Positions 7,564-15,839 are shown, numbered from the stretch's first letter. The stretch is DNA of 33,194 bases from Anaerolineaceae bacterium (GCA_020845515.1 JADLFQ010000003.1:1-33194); one strand, 5' to 3'. Program-made: numbers and translations. Notes: generated by a model from the letters alone, not told the origin.

Positions 7564-7853
7564 TGCAACTGCGCAAGGATGGGGGAAAAATTGGCGCTGA
7601 AAACTTATAAGCCGGCCGGGTGTGAAGAGAACCTTAAAATATTCCAAATGCTATTGACAAGCGTTGGTATGCCCAATATAATACCAGTATAGGCGGGCAC
7701 ATGATGTTACTTCAAAAAATTGAACAACCCAAATACGAAATTATCGCACAAGAAATAAAAGATTCTATCGAGCGGGGAGAGCTAACCCCTGGCGACCTTC
7801 TCCTTTCCGAAAGAGAACTGAGCGAAAAATTTAACGTAAGCCGGACATCCGCA
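7564..7853 (+). repeat. Copy B of the duplicated gntR promoter and 5' region (intact)
   Basis: The intact counterpart of 2765-2996. It includes the promoter, the operator and the first ~150 bases of the functional gntR gene. The two copies start 4.8 kb apart in the same orientation. Confidence 0.9.
7654..7686 (+). promoter_or_regulatory. gntR-lutABC promoter with embedded operator
   Basis: Consensus promoter TTGACA (7654-7659), a 17-base spacer, and TATAAT (7677-7682). A perfect inverted repeat TGGTAT-N10-ATACCA spans 7665-7686. Within it TTGG-TATGC-CCAA matches the general form of FadR-subfamily GntR operators. A bound repressor would cover both the spacer and the -10. The predicted 5' leader is only about 12 bases, with AGGCGG as the ribosome site. 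Confidence 0.85.
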
Positions 7854-8447
7854 CGGAAAGCTTTAGCCGTACTGGCGGGAATGGGATTGATTGAAATCAC
7901 ACCCCGGCATGGCGCGGTGGTCTGCGGGATAAATCCGGACCAATTGGCAACCTCCTTTACACGCATGATTGTAAAGAACCGCGATTATGTCGGCCATCTC
8001 TACGAAGTGCGCAAAATCATCGAAGTGCAGGCGGCAAAACTGGCTGCTTCACGCTGCAACAATGATGATATTACACAACTTTGGAAAGTTTTTCAACAAT
8101 CCACAGCCGATATTAAGGCCGGGCAAGACCCCCACCAAGCCGATATCAACCTTCATGCCGCAATTGCACAGTTGACAAAAAACCCCTTTTTTAATGAGGT
8201 ATTAACTGCGCTGGTCTCCTCTTTAATGGAGGTTTTCGCTGTGATTTGGAAAACGCCCCCTGGAGAACAGGAGGAAAATCCCATCAAATTATTTGTCGGT
8301 CAGCATCAAGAAATCGTTGAGGCAATCGCAGACCGGGATCCCGATAGGGCTGGCGCGGTCATGGAAGCCCATATTGACCATTCTTCCCGCCGTTTGCAGA
8401 AGATCTTACGGGAAGAAGCATTCCGGCAATCCATCAGTGGAAAATAA
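7701..8447 (+). CDS. FadR-subfamily GntR transcriptional regulator
   Basis: 248 residues. An N-terminal winged helix (about 12-78; 'LLLSERELSEKFNVSRTSARKALAVL' is the helix-turn-helix, wing 'ITPRHGAVV') is followed by an all-helical FCD effector domain (about 95-230) with conserved metal-site His/Asp positions ('DINLHAAIA', 'GQHQEIVEAI' and 'MEAHIDH'). FCD regulators respond to small carboxylates such as lactate, pyruvate or fatty acyl ligands. It heads the lutABC operon, 1 base before lutA, so it is probably the lactate-responsive repressor (LldR/LutR type) and autoregulated through the operator at 7665-7686. Ligand and repressor polarity are inferred. Confidence 0.92.
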   Translation: MMLLQKIEQPKYEIIAQEIKDSIERGELTPGDLLLSERELSEKFNVSRTSARKALAVLAGMGLIEITPRHGAVVCGINPDQLATSFTRMIVKNRDYVGHLYEVRKIIEVQAAKLAASRCNNDDITQLWKVFQQSTADIKAGQDPHQADINLHAAIAQLTKNPFFNEVLTALVSSLMEVFAVIWKTPPGEQEENPIKLFVGQHQEIVEAIADRDPDRAGAVMEAHIDHSSRRLQKILREEAFRQSISGK

Positions 8448-8448
8448 T

Positions 8449-9228
8449 ATGCACCTCTCTGAGCACGAATCGCCTAAGGGGAAAAAAGTCTCTCTTTTTA
8501 TCACCTGCATGGGTGATATGCTTTATCCGGAAACAGGCATGTCCGTCGTGGAAATACTGGAACATTTAGACATGGAAGTGGATTTTCCGGCAGAACAGAC
8601 CTGTTGCGGGCAGCCAGCTTACAACGCAGGATATTGGAAAGAAGCAAAAAAAGTTGCCGAGACTTTTCTGGATGCCTTTGAGGAATCTTCTGTCATTGTC
8701 ACTCCTTCAGGTTCGTGCGCAGCAATGGTAAGAGAGATCTACCCAAAGCTCTTCAAAGATGACCCCAAAAACCTGCCCAGAGTGGAGCGGATTAAGCGAA
8801 TTACCTGGGAGTTCACGGAATTTATCGTGGAAGGTCTGGGAATTGAAAATTTAAACCTTCGTTTACCCAAACACACTGTTTTTGCTTTCCATGATTCCTG
8901 CCACAGTCTGCGCCACACAGAATCGAAGAGCGCTTCTCGAACGCTGATGGCCAATATTGAAAACGCTGAAGTCGTTGAGCTTGAAAGTGCGGAAACCTGC
9001 TGTGGTTTTGGAGGGGTTTTCAGCGTGAAGATGGCCGATTTGAGCGGCGCGATGTTGAAAGACAAATTGGATTCAATCCTTGCCTGCCCTGCAAAAGTAT
9101 TATGCGGCGATATCAGTTGTATGGCTCATATCAACGGCGGTTTAGCCCTGAGAAATTCAGACGTTCGGATGCAGCACCTCGCCGATTTTCTTGCCGGTTC
9201 GCTTAAAAATAATGAAAATTCAATCTAA
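8449..9228 (+). CDS. lutA: Lactate utilization protein A (CCG-domain Fe-S protein)
   Basis: 259 residues of the LutA/YkgE family, with two CCG cysteine-rich domains. The first has Cys20 and 'CCGQP' (Cys52-Cys53). The second has 'CHSLRHT' and 'CCGFGG' near residues 150-190. These domains bind Fe-S clusters in heterodisulfide-reductase-like enzymes. With LutB and LutC it forms the cytoplasmic L-lactate oxidation system that feeds electrons to the quinone pool or another carrier. The frame runs open further upstream inside gntR, but the ATG at 8449, one base after the gntR stop, fits the family N terminus. The ribosome site is weak, consistent with coupling to gntR. Confidence 0.93.
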   Translation: MHLSEHESPKGKKVSLFITCMGDMLYPETGMSVVEILEHLDMEVDFPAEQTCCGQPAYNAGYWKEAKKVAETFLDAFEESSVIVTPSGSCAAMVREIYPKLFKDDPKNLPRVERIKRITWEFTEFIVEGLGIENLNLRLPKHTVFAFHDSCHSLRHTESKSASRTLMANIENAEVVELESAETCCGFGGVFSVKMADLSGAMLKDKLDSILACPAKVLCGDISCMAHINGGLALRNSDVRMQHLADFLAGSLKNNENSI

Positions 9229-10621
9229 TCACTTTGGGCAGGAAGCCGCAATAAATCTTAAAGATGAAGCGTTGGCTTTTGCCGTTAAAAAAGCGACCCG
9301 CAAGGCTTTTGATGGCCGCCTTCAAGCGATGGCGGAAATCAGCACAGAGCATGGGGAACAAATCCGCATGCAGGCTGCCAGTGCAAAACGCCGGGTGCTG
9401 GAAAACCTGCCCGCTCTTCTGGAGCTGGCTGAACAACGTATGACAGAAAACGGCATGCAGGTCTTGTGGGCGAAAGACGAAAGTGAAGCCTGCGAGCTTG
9501 TGCTGGAAATTGCCAAGGATCATCAAGCAGGTCAAATCGTTAAAGGCAAGAGCATGCTCACCGAGGAGATTGGATTAAACGACGCCCTGCAGAAAGCCGG
9601 GGTCTCTGTTCTTGAAACCGATCTGGGTGAATATATCCTGCAGCTCAACCATGAATATCCCAGCCATATCGTCACCCCCGTTTTGCACAAAACAAAAGAG
9701 AGTATTCGCGATCTGTTCATTAAGGAAACAGGGATGCCCTTCACGAACGACGCCGGACAAATTGCCGGGCATGCCCGCAAATTATTGCGGAACGCCTTTT
9801 TAACTGCTGATATGGGCATTACGGGCGGAAACTTCATTGTTGCAGAAACCGGCACACTTTGCCTGGCGACAAATGAGGGAAATGGAAGAATGGTAACATC
9901 CCTGCCCCGCATTCATGTTGCTTTGGTAGGCATTGAGAAAATCGTTGCCACGATGGAGGATTTTGCCACGCTGACGCAAGCCCTATCGCGCAGCGCCACA
10001 GGGCAAAAAATAACCGTATATACCAATATGATCAACGGGCCCCGGCGGCCAGAGGATCAGGATGGCCCGGAAAAGGTGTTTGTAATTTTTGTAGACAACG
10101 GCCGCAGCAAGATCTATGCCTCCAAGTACGCAGAAGCATTGGCATGCATTCGCTGCGGCGCCTGCCTGAACGCCTGCCCTGTTTATCACCAGATTGGCGG
10201 GCACCCATATGGTTGGGTGTATCCCGGGCCTATTGGTTCGATTATCACTCCTTTGATGAAAGGGTTGGAAAATGCTTCTCCGCTGCCGTATGCCAGCAGT
10301 TTGTGCGGCGCCTGCAAGGTAGCCTGCCCGGTGGATATTGATATCCCCCGTATGCTGCTGGAACTCAGGAACGACCTGGTGGAAACGAAATTATCTGCTC
10401 CAATGATGAATTTCATGATGAAGGCCTGGATGATTGTGATGGCCTCCAAACTGGGTTATTCTCTTTCAGGAAAAGCAGCCGCGTGGTTCACAAACCTCTT
10501 CCCCATCCAAAAAATCTTACCGCCGCCTTTCAATGGGTGGGCTAAATACCGGCAATTCCCTCAATTTTCCAACCGGTCTTTCCATTCAATGTGGAAAGAA
10601 AAGGCAAAAAAAGATGGATAG
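9212..10621 (+). CDS. lutB: Lactate utilization protein B (Fe-S/LUD domain)
   Basis: 469 residues. The N-terminal LUD domain carries 'GITGGNFIVAETGTLCLATNEGN', split here as 'GITGGNF' and 'AETGTLCLATNEGNGRM'. A ferredoxin-like region follows, with two 4Fe-4S motifs: 'CIRCGACLNACPVY' (about residue 310) and 'CGACKVACPVDIDIPRM' (about 364). A C-terminal DUF3390-like tail ends in a conserved Trp-rich segment. It is the electron-carrying core of LutABC. A TTG at 9191 in frame is rejected in favour of the ATG at 9212. The gene overlaps lutA by 17 bases, implying translational coupling. Confidence 0.95.
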   Translation: MKIQSNHFGQEAAINLKDEALAFAVKKATRKAFDGRLQAMAEISTEHGEQIRMQAASAKRRVLENLPALLELAEQRMTENGMQVLWAKDESEACELVLEIAKDHQAGQIVKGKSMLTEEIGLNDALQKAGVSVLETDLGEYILQLNHEYPSHIVTPVLHKTKESIRDLFIKETGMPFTNDAGQIAGHARKLLRNAFLTADMGITGGNFIVAETGTLCLATNEGNGRMVTSLPRIHVALVGIEKIVATMEDFATLTQALSRSATGQKITVYTNMINGPRRPEDQDGPEKVFVIFVDNGRSKIYASKYAEALACIRCGACLNACPVYHQIGGHPYGWVYPGPIGSIITPLMKGLENASPLPYASSLCGACKVACPVDIDIPRMLLELRNDLVETKLSAPMMNFMMKAWMIVMASKLGYSLSGKAAAWFTNLFPIQKILPPPFNGWAKYRQFPQFSNRSFHSMWKEKAKKDG

Positions 10622-11255
10622 CAAGCAGAAAATCCTCAAGACATTAAAGGGATCGGCTGTTTCGTTTCCTGACCGGACAGCCCCGCCAGAATACCTTTCT
10701 GTAACGTCCCTGCCGGATACGGCTCGTCCTGCACTTGTAGAGAAATTTATTGCAGAGGCTGCCTTGCTCAACGTCCACACCCATAAACCTGCGGACAACC
10801 CGAATGCAATTGACGCCGTGCTTGAAATAATTGGCGGCGAACAAAAAATCATGGCCTGGAATTTTGATTATATCCCCCTCCCAGGGTTGGCGGAAAAGCT
10901 CCAGCACGTGCATATTGAAACCACAAACATTTCAGAACCCTCCATAAATGTTGGAATCACCGGGGCAGATGCAGCGCTCGCGGCAACGGGCAGTCTCATT
11001 TTATACAGCGGGAATGGGAAACCCAGGGGCATATCATTGCTGCCTCAAAAGCATATCGCCATTCTTCGAGAAGACCAAATTTATCCAAACTTTGAAGCCT
11101 GGATACAACAGCAAAAAGGCAATAACCGCAATTCCCTCCGACACATCAGCAATATTGTTGTCATATCCGGCCCGAGCCGGGCGGCCGATATTGCGATGGA
11201 ACAGATTATTGGAATGCATGGACCTGGTGAGCTCCATATCATTCTTCTGCCATAG
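10614..11255 (+). CDS. lutC: Lactate utilization protein C (LUD domain)
   Basis: 213 residues of the LutC/YkgG (LUD, DUF162) family. The signature 'VGITGADAALAATGSLIL' is followed by 'LLPQKHIAIL' and a C-terminal 'ISGPSRAADIAMEQIIGMHGPGELHI'. It is required with LutA and LutB for growth on lactate. The frame is open upstream to 10533, but the ATG at 10614, overlapping the lutB end by 8 bases with AAGGC upstream, matches the family start. No clear terminator follows, so readthrough toward the ECF operon is possible. Confidence 0.94.
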   Translation: MDSKQKILKTLKGSAVSFPDRTAPPEYLSVTSLPDTARPALVEKFIAEAALLNVHTHKPADNPNAIDAVLEIIGGEQKIMAWNFDYIPLPGLAEKLQHVHIETTNISEPSINVGITGADAALAATGSLILYSGNGKPRGISLLPQKHIAILREDQIYPNFEAWIQQQKGNNRNSLRHISNIVVISGPSRAADIAMEQIIGMHGPGELHIILLP

Positions 11256-11396
11256 AACAAAATCCAAACCAAATCAAAGGTCCATTGTATCGGTTCAGAT
11301 TATTGGTTAAACATTGGAAGTGTCAGGGAAAGCAGACAGATGGCTTAAAGCACCCATCCAAATACTTAAACCAATAACCTGAGAAAGGAGAAAAAT

Positions 11397-11402
11397 ATGT
11401 AG
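11397..11402 (+). other. Start-stop mini-ORF (ATG TAG) with a strong ribosome site
   Basis: In the 237-base gap between lutC and the ECF S-component gene, AAAGGAG is followed 6 bases later by ATG and immediately by TAG. It encodes no peptide beyond the initiator. It could be chance, a relic of a deleted gene, or a ribosome-stalling regulatory element. Confidence 0.4.
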
Positions 11403-11405
11403 GAA

Positions 11406-11420
11406 TTGTCCAGTGGACAA
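11406..11420 (+). promoter_or_regulatory. 15-base palindrome upstream of the ECF operon (candidate operator)
   Basis: Perfect palindrome TTGTCCA-G-TGGACAA. Its right arm contains TGGACA (11414-11419), which could act as a -35, but the matching -10 (CAGAAT around 11437) is weak. It lies about 72 bases before the S-component start and is the only strong dyad in this intergenic region. Confidence 0.5.
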
Positions 11421-11492
11421 AAATTATTACCGTTATCAGAATAAACTGTGTTGCACTAAATCTTATAAAAAAGTATTTCGGAGGAAAAACGC

Positions 11493-12272
11493 ATGTCTGT
11501 TGATCGTGGTCAAGAACGAAAAGTTGAGTTTCTGGGTGGAGCAAGCGTTGATGGCGCTCCTGTAGCTTATGTTATTGTCCTGGCGTCAGTTGTGTTAGCA
11601 TTATCGTTCATCCCATTCTCTGTAGTTGTGGCTGCAGGCGGCACCTTCCCAATGGCTCAAGGGATTCTCCCGCTGGTTGGCTGGATTCTGGGACCAATTG
11701 CCGGGGCAATTGCCAATGTCGTGGGCACTATTTTGGCCATCTTCCTGGCGCCGCATACGGCAAGCATACCGGTGATGAATATTGTGGGAGCGATTATTGC
11801 AGGGTTGGCTGCCGGATCAATGGTAACTGATGGGCCGCGTAAAAGATGGTGGATCCCTATTTCTGTTATCCTGGTCATTTCATGGCTTCTTTTCGTTGGG
11901 CGCGGCGTTCTCGTTAACGGCGTCGGGCTTTGGCCCGCCTTTGCACAATCGTTCATTGATTGGTCAGGAATACTATTGTTTATCCTGCCGACGCGTGTGC
12001 TGGTTGGGAAATGGCTGACAAGCAAGAACATGGGGCTGGTTGCTCTGGGGTTGTTCCTGGGCACATGGATCGTGGCTGGAGCCTATCATGCCGTGCAATC
12101 TCCAATTGCCTATTGGGTGTTAAATTTCCCTGAAGAAGTCTGGTATATCCTGATTCCGATTCTTCCAGTTGAGCATTTATTCCGCTGCCTGATTGGGATG
12201 GTAATTGGAACCGGCGTGATTGCTGGTTTACGGGCGATTGGGCTCGTAAAACCGAAGCATGCGATTTACTAA
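11493..12272 (+). CDS. ECF transporter substrate-binding (S) component, substrate unknown
   Basis: 259 residues, mostly hydrophobic, with about six to seven predicted membrane helices (for example residues 25-47, 52-75, 88-108, 124-142, 151-170, 182-205 and 230-250). A Gly-rich 'PLVGWILGPIAGAIANVVGTILAIF' region, split as 'PLVGWILGPIAGAIANVVG' and 'TILAIF', resembles S components of energy-coupling factor importers. GGAGGA lies 7 bases before the ATG. Identity rests mainly on its position directly before the ECF ATPase and T genes. The substrate is not recognisable. The creatininase-family gene at the operon end hints at an amide or guanidino compound, which is inference. Confidence 0.72.
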   Translation: MSVDRGQERKVEFLGGASVDGAPVAYVIVLASVVLALSFIPFSVVVAAGGTFPMAQGILPLVGWILGPIAGAIANVVGTILAIFLAPHTASIPVMNIVGAIIAGLAAGSMVTDGPRKRWWIPISVILVISWLLFVGRGVLVNGVGLWPAFAQSFIDWSGILLFILPTRVLVGKWLTSKNMGLVALGLFLGTWIVAGAYHAVQSPIAYWVLNFPEEVWYILIPILPVEHLFRCLIGMVIGTGVIAGLRAIGLVKPKHAIY

Positions 12273-12287
12273 ATAATCATAAGTTCA

Positions 12288-12340
12288 GAAGGACATCGCC
12301 TCAAATTAAAATGGTTTTTTAAATATGGGCGATGTCCTTC
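12288..12340 (+). other. Perfect 13-bp hairpin between ECF S and ATPase genes
   Basis: GAAGGACATCGCC (12288-12300) pairs perfectly with GGCGATGTCCTTC (12328-12340) around a 27-base AT-rich loop. It begins 15 bases after the S-component stop and ends 15 bases before the ATPase start. There is no T run after the stem, so it is more likely an mRNA stabiliser, processing site or partial terminator that sets the S:A ratio than a full terminator. Confidence 0.75.
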
Positions 12341-12355
12341 ATAAGGTACCCTCAT

Positions 12356-14089
12356 ATGGCAAACAAAATTGCGGCTATCGATAATATTTCGTATATGTAT
12401 CCGAGGTCGGAAGATTTTGTCCTGGACAGGATTTCCTTGGATATTTATGCTGGTGAATTTCTCGGGCTGATCGGTCCAACCGGCGCCGGTAAAACCACGC
12501 TTTGCCTCGCGCTGAATGGAATTGTGCCCCAGTTTTATGGCGGGCGCTTCTATGGAAACATCCAGATTGCCGGCATGGATACGCTGCACCACCCCATCAG
12601 CAAGCTTGCCCGGTATGTAGGGGAGGTGTTTGAAGACCCCGAAACACAGCTCGTTGCCACTTCGGTGCAGAATGAAATTGCATTTGCAATGGAAAATTTA
12701 AAATTTGACCGCGAAGAGATCCTGGCGCGCATTCCAGAAGTGTTGGCAGCAGTCCGGCTGGAAGGCACCGAACAAAAACATCCGGCAGAGCTCTCGGGCG
12801 GGCAAAAACAGCGCCTGGCAATTGCCGCCGCCCTGGCTGTCCAGCCGGATCTAATGGTCCTGGATGAACCTACTTCCCAATTGGATCCGGTCGGCGCGGA
12901 AGAAGTTTTTTCCACGGTGCGTGAATTAAACCGGCATCTCGGTAAAACAATTGTGATGGTGAGCCATGCAGCTGAGGAAATGGCCGAATTCGTTGACCGC
13001 CTGGCCTTTCTTTCGCATGGGGAGCTGATTGCCTGTGGAACACCGGAAGAGATTTATTCCGATATTGAATTATTGACCAAAAATGATTTACGACCACCCC
13101 AGGTGGCCAGCACTTTTTATCTCATCAATCAAAAAACAAACCGCAAGATTGCCGATGTCCCAGTCCAGTTGGATAAAGGCAAGGATGAGATCGTAAAGAT
13201 TGCAAAAATGGCGGAATTTGACCTGTCTTCTCCTCTGCCTGACCCCAAAAAGTATTCAAATGTCCCACTCTTTTCGGTGAAAGACCTCAAACATGTTTAC
13301 CCGGATGGCACAGAGGCTTTGCACGGCATCTCTCTGGATATTTGTGAGGGCGAATACGTATTAATTATCGGTCAAAACGGGGCTGGCAAGAGCACACTGG
13401 TCAAGCATTTCCTGCACCTGTTATCGCCAACTTCTGGCACAGTAACGGTTGCCGGTAAAGATTTGGAAAAATATACTGTTGGAGATCTGGCGCGCCGGAT
13501 CGGGTATATTGCCCAAAACCCGGATTACCAGATCTTCAATGCAACTGTGGAAGAAGAAATTTCGTTCGCGCTGAAGAATCTTGAATTTCCTGCCGAAATC
13601 GTTAAAGAGCGCACAGAACACAGCCTGGAATCGATGGGTTTAACCCAATTTCGAGACCGGCATCCTCTTTCTCTGCCAAAAGGAGACCGGGCGCGCGTTG
13701 TGATTGCTGCAATCCTCGCAATGCAGCCGGAGATTATCATTTTCGATGAGCCGACAACCGGTCAGGATTATCGCGGGGCGCGTTACATCCTCGAACTCAG
13801 CCGCCAGCTTCATGAGATGGGCAAAACCGTCATTGTTATCACTCATCATCTATACCTGATGCCAGGATATGCCGAGAGGGCGATTGTAATGGGAAAAGGC
13901 ACAATCTTAATGGATGGTCCCATACGCGACGTGTATCATCGGACTGAGCTTCTGGGCAGCACATTTCTGACGCCGCCGCAGGCTGTTCTACTTTCTCAGG
14001 AGCTTGGAAATTTAAATGGACGCGAATACCCATTTTTGACGCCGGAAGAACTGTCAGAACGGGTGATACTCAAGAACAGGGAAGTGTGA
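12356..14089 (+). CDS. ECF transporter fused double ATPase (EcfA1-EcfA2 in one chain)
   Basis: 577 residues containing two ABC ATPase domains. Domain 1 has Walker A 'GPTGAGKTT' (residues 40-48), signature 'LSGGQKQRLAI' and Walker B 'LMVLDEPTSQLDP'. Domain 2 (from about 305) has Walker A 'GQNGAGKST' and Walker B 'IIIFDEPTTGQD', but its signature reads 'LSLPKGDRARVVI' instead of LSGGQ. A similar fused layout is known from YkoD-type ATPases. The ATG at 12356 with AAGGT upstream is preferred over an in-frame ATG at 12332, which lies inside the hairpin stem. It energises uptake through the S and T membrane proteins. Confidence 0.93.
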   Translation: MANKIAAIDNISYMYPRSEDFVLDRISLDIYAGEFLGLIGPTGAGKTTLCLALNGIVPQFYGGRFYGNIQIAGMDTLHHPISKLARYVGEVFEDPETQLVATSVQNEIAFAMENLKFDREEILARIPEVLAAVRLEGTEQKHPAELSGGQKQRLAIAAALAVQPDLMVLDEPTSQLDPVGAEEVFSTVRELNRHLGKTIVMVSHAAEEMAEFVDRLAFLSHGELIACGTPEEIYSDIELLTKNDLRPPQVASTFYLINQKTNRKIADVPVQLDKGKDEIVKIAKMAEFDLSSPLPDPKKYSNVPLFSVKDLKHVYPDGTEALHGISLDICEGEYVLIIGQNGAGKSTLVKHFLHLLSPTSGTVTVAGKDLEKYTVGDLARRIGYIAQNPDYQIFNATVEEEISFALKNLEFPAEIVKERTEHSLESMGLTQFRDRHPLSLPKGDRARVVIAAILAMQPEIIIFDEPTTGQDYRGARYILELSRQLHEMGKTVIVITHHLYLMPGYAERAIVMGKGTILMDGPIRDVYHRTELLGSTFLTPPQAVLLSQELGNLNGREYPFLTPEELSERVILKNREV

Positions 14090-14090
14090 T

Positions 14091-14942
14091 ATGGCGATGC
14101 TGAAATTTCAAACAGTGGGGCGCGATTCCTTCTTCACAAAACTTGACTTCCGGCCCAAGCTATTGATGATCGTAGTAATTTCGATCATCGCCTTTGTATG
14201 GGAAAACCCGATCATGGTGGGGGCGCTTGCCATTTTAATCATCGTATCCTGCTTGCTGGTCGGCGTCCGATGGAGTTATATCCGCACCATTTTGCTGATT
14301 ATGCTCCCATTTTATATCATTTTGCTGCTGACTCACGGTTTTTTCAACGTTGATCAAGTCAAAACAATCCTGGGCGTCAAAGAATTGAAACCCATGGTTG
14401 TCATCCCTGACAACTGGTGGTTGATTGGAGGGGGCACAATAACCTGGGAAGGCTTCTTCTATGGCATCACCATAATTTTTAAGACGCTCTGTTTGACACT
14501 GATCATCCCGCTGGGAATTTTTACAACAGAAGTGGACAATATGATTGTGGGGATGGTGCGCTCAAAAATCCCGTACAAGATCGCTTTTATCTTTTCTTCC
14601 ACATTGCGGTTCTTCCCGCTTTTGTTCCAAGAGATCCAGAATATTATTGAGGCACAGCGGTTACGGGGCCTGGCCATGGAGAAAATGGGGCCGGTCAAAC
14701 GCGTACGGGTCTATTCGAAAGTGGCAATCCCTCTCATCCTGGGCGCGATGGTCAAATCACAGCAATTAGAGGTGGTCTTACAATCCAAGGCCTTTTCCGG
14801 CGATTCGGACCGCACCTATATCCACCAATCCATCCTGCACCGGTTGGATTGGATATTGATCGCAGTTTTTTTGCTGTTTTTTATTGTCTCGCTCGTATTG
14901 TATGTTGGGTTTGGCATAGGGAAATTTTTCAGCCCTGTCTAG
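14091..14942 (+). CDS. ecfT: ECF transporter transmembrane (T) component
   Basis: 283 residues. It has several membrane helices, then a cytoplasmic helical coupling region with 'EAQRLRGLAMEKMGP' and 'LQSKAFSGDSDRTY', equivalent to the two short Arg/Gly coupling motifs of EcfT proteins that contact the ATPases, and a final membrane helix at about 250-272. The ATG is one base after the ATPase stop, so translation is coupled. An ATG two codons later is an alternative start. Confidence 0.92.
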   Translation: MAMLKFQTVGRDSFFTKLDFRPKLLMIVVISIIAFVWENPIMVGALAILIIVSCLLVGVRWSYIRTILLIMLPFYIILLLTHGFFNVDQVKTILGVKELKPMVVIPDNWWLIGGGTITWEGFFYGITIIFKTLCLTLIIPLGIFTTEVDNMIVGMVRSKIPYKIAFIFSSTLRFFPLLFQEIQNIIEAQRLRGLAMEKMGPVKRVRVYSKVAIPLILGAMVKSQQLEVVLQSKAFSGDSDRTYIHQSILHRLDWILIAVFLLFFIVSLVLYVGFGIGKFFSPV

Positions 14943-14999
14943 ACAGTCTATAAGAATTTTATACCCACAAATACAAAAAATCTCTACTCAGGAGTAAAA

Positions 15000-15758
15000 A
15001 TGAACAAGACGAAAGCACTCTCTTTGCAGGACCTGTCCACAGCCCAGGTTGCCCAGCTGGATCCTGCTGAATGGCTGGTGGTCTGGCCGATTGGCTCGCT
15101 CGAACAACACGGGCCGCATCTTCCCCTCGGCACAGATACGTTTGTTCTGGATGGCATCGTACAACAGGCGCGCCTTGAATTGGGAAGGGAGTTTCGCGGA
15201 CTGTTTATTCCTACAATGACCATCGGAAAAAGCCCGGAACACTTGGATTTTGTAGGCACTTTATCTTTTAAGCAAGAAACATTGTTGGGCATGACCACGG
15301 ATATTGTCCACAGTCTCGCCCAGCATAAATTCAGCCGTTTTGTCTTTGTCAATGGGCATGGGGGAAACACGTATTTGCTCGCAGATCTGGCTTATGAATT
15401 GCGCCAGCGGTATCGTGTAAAAGCTTACACGCTTGAAGTATGGAGTCCGGCGTTTTTTGATCAGGTGATCAACAAGGTCTTCCCAACACTGGAAGAGCAG
15501 GATGGGCACGCCGGGGCTGTCGAGACATCTTTGATGCTCCACCTGCGCCCGGAACTCGTTGGCCCCATTCCCAAGGGGCATTTCCCTCCAGAATTCAACA
15601 CACCCGTACCCTACGGCTGGCTGTCTTCCGATTACAATACCCAGGGCGCATTTGGCGATCCGTCCCAGGCAAGTGCAGAATCCGGCAGGAAGATATTTGA
15701 AATGGCCACGGCGGAAACCTGCAGGCTGCTGCGTGCCGTCTACGACGCAAGTGGTTAG
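15000..15758 (+). CDS. Creatininase-family amidohydrolase
   Basis: 252 residues with all family metal-site motifs: 'GSLEQHGPHLPLGTDT' (Glu, His, Asp), 'VNGHGGNT' and 'DGHAGAVETS'. The family includes creatininase, the FAPy deformylase ArfB and the mycofactocin peptidase MftE. All are metal-dependent hydrolases of cyclic or linear amides or peptides. CAGGAG lies 8 bases before the ATG. It is the last gene of the ECF operon (57-base gap, shared terminator), so it may act on the imported compound. The substrate is unknown, and no mycofactocin genes are present. Confidence 0.9.
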   Translation: MNKTKALSLQDLSTAQVAQLDPAEWLVVWPIGSLEQHGPHLPLGTDTFVLDGIVQQARLELGREFRGLFIPTMTIGKSPEHLDFVGTLSFKQETLLGMTTDIVHSLAQHKFSRFVFVNGHGGNTYLLADLAYELRQRYRVKAYTLEVWSPAFFDQVINKVFPTLEEQDGHAGAVETSLMLHLRPELVGPIPKGHFPPEFNTPVPYGWLSSDYNTQGAFGDPSQASAESGRKIFEMATAETCRLLRAVYDASG

Positions 15759-15792
15759 GCGTTTTATCCCAATTCTCAAAACGAATCACACC

Positions 15793-15839
15793 AACGGGCG
15801 CAGCATATTCCATAAGGCCATGCTGCGCCCGTTTTCTTT
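15793..15839 (+). terminator. Strong terminator closing the ECF-creatininase operon
   Basis: A perfect 14-bp stem, AACGGGCGCAGCAT (15793-15806) with ATGCTGCGCCCGTT (15820-15833), a 13-base loop and a T-rich tail (TTCTTT). It lies 34 bases after the creatininase stop. Confidence 0.93.

Noticed and set aside
11256-11492. A TPP or other known riboswitch before the ECF operon
   Set aside because: An ACCTGAGA-like stretch recalls thiamine riboswitches, but the other conserved parts are missing and the order is wrong.
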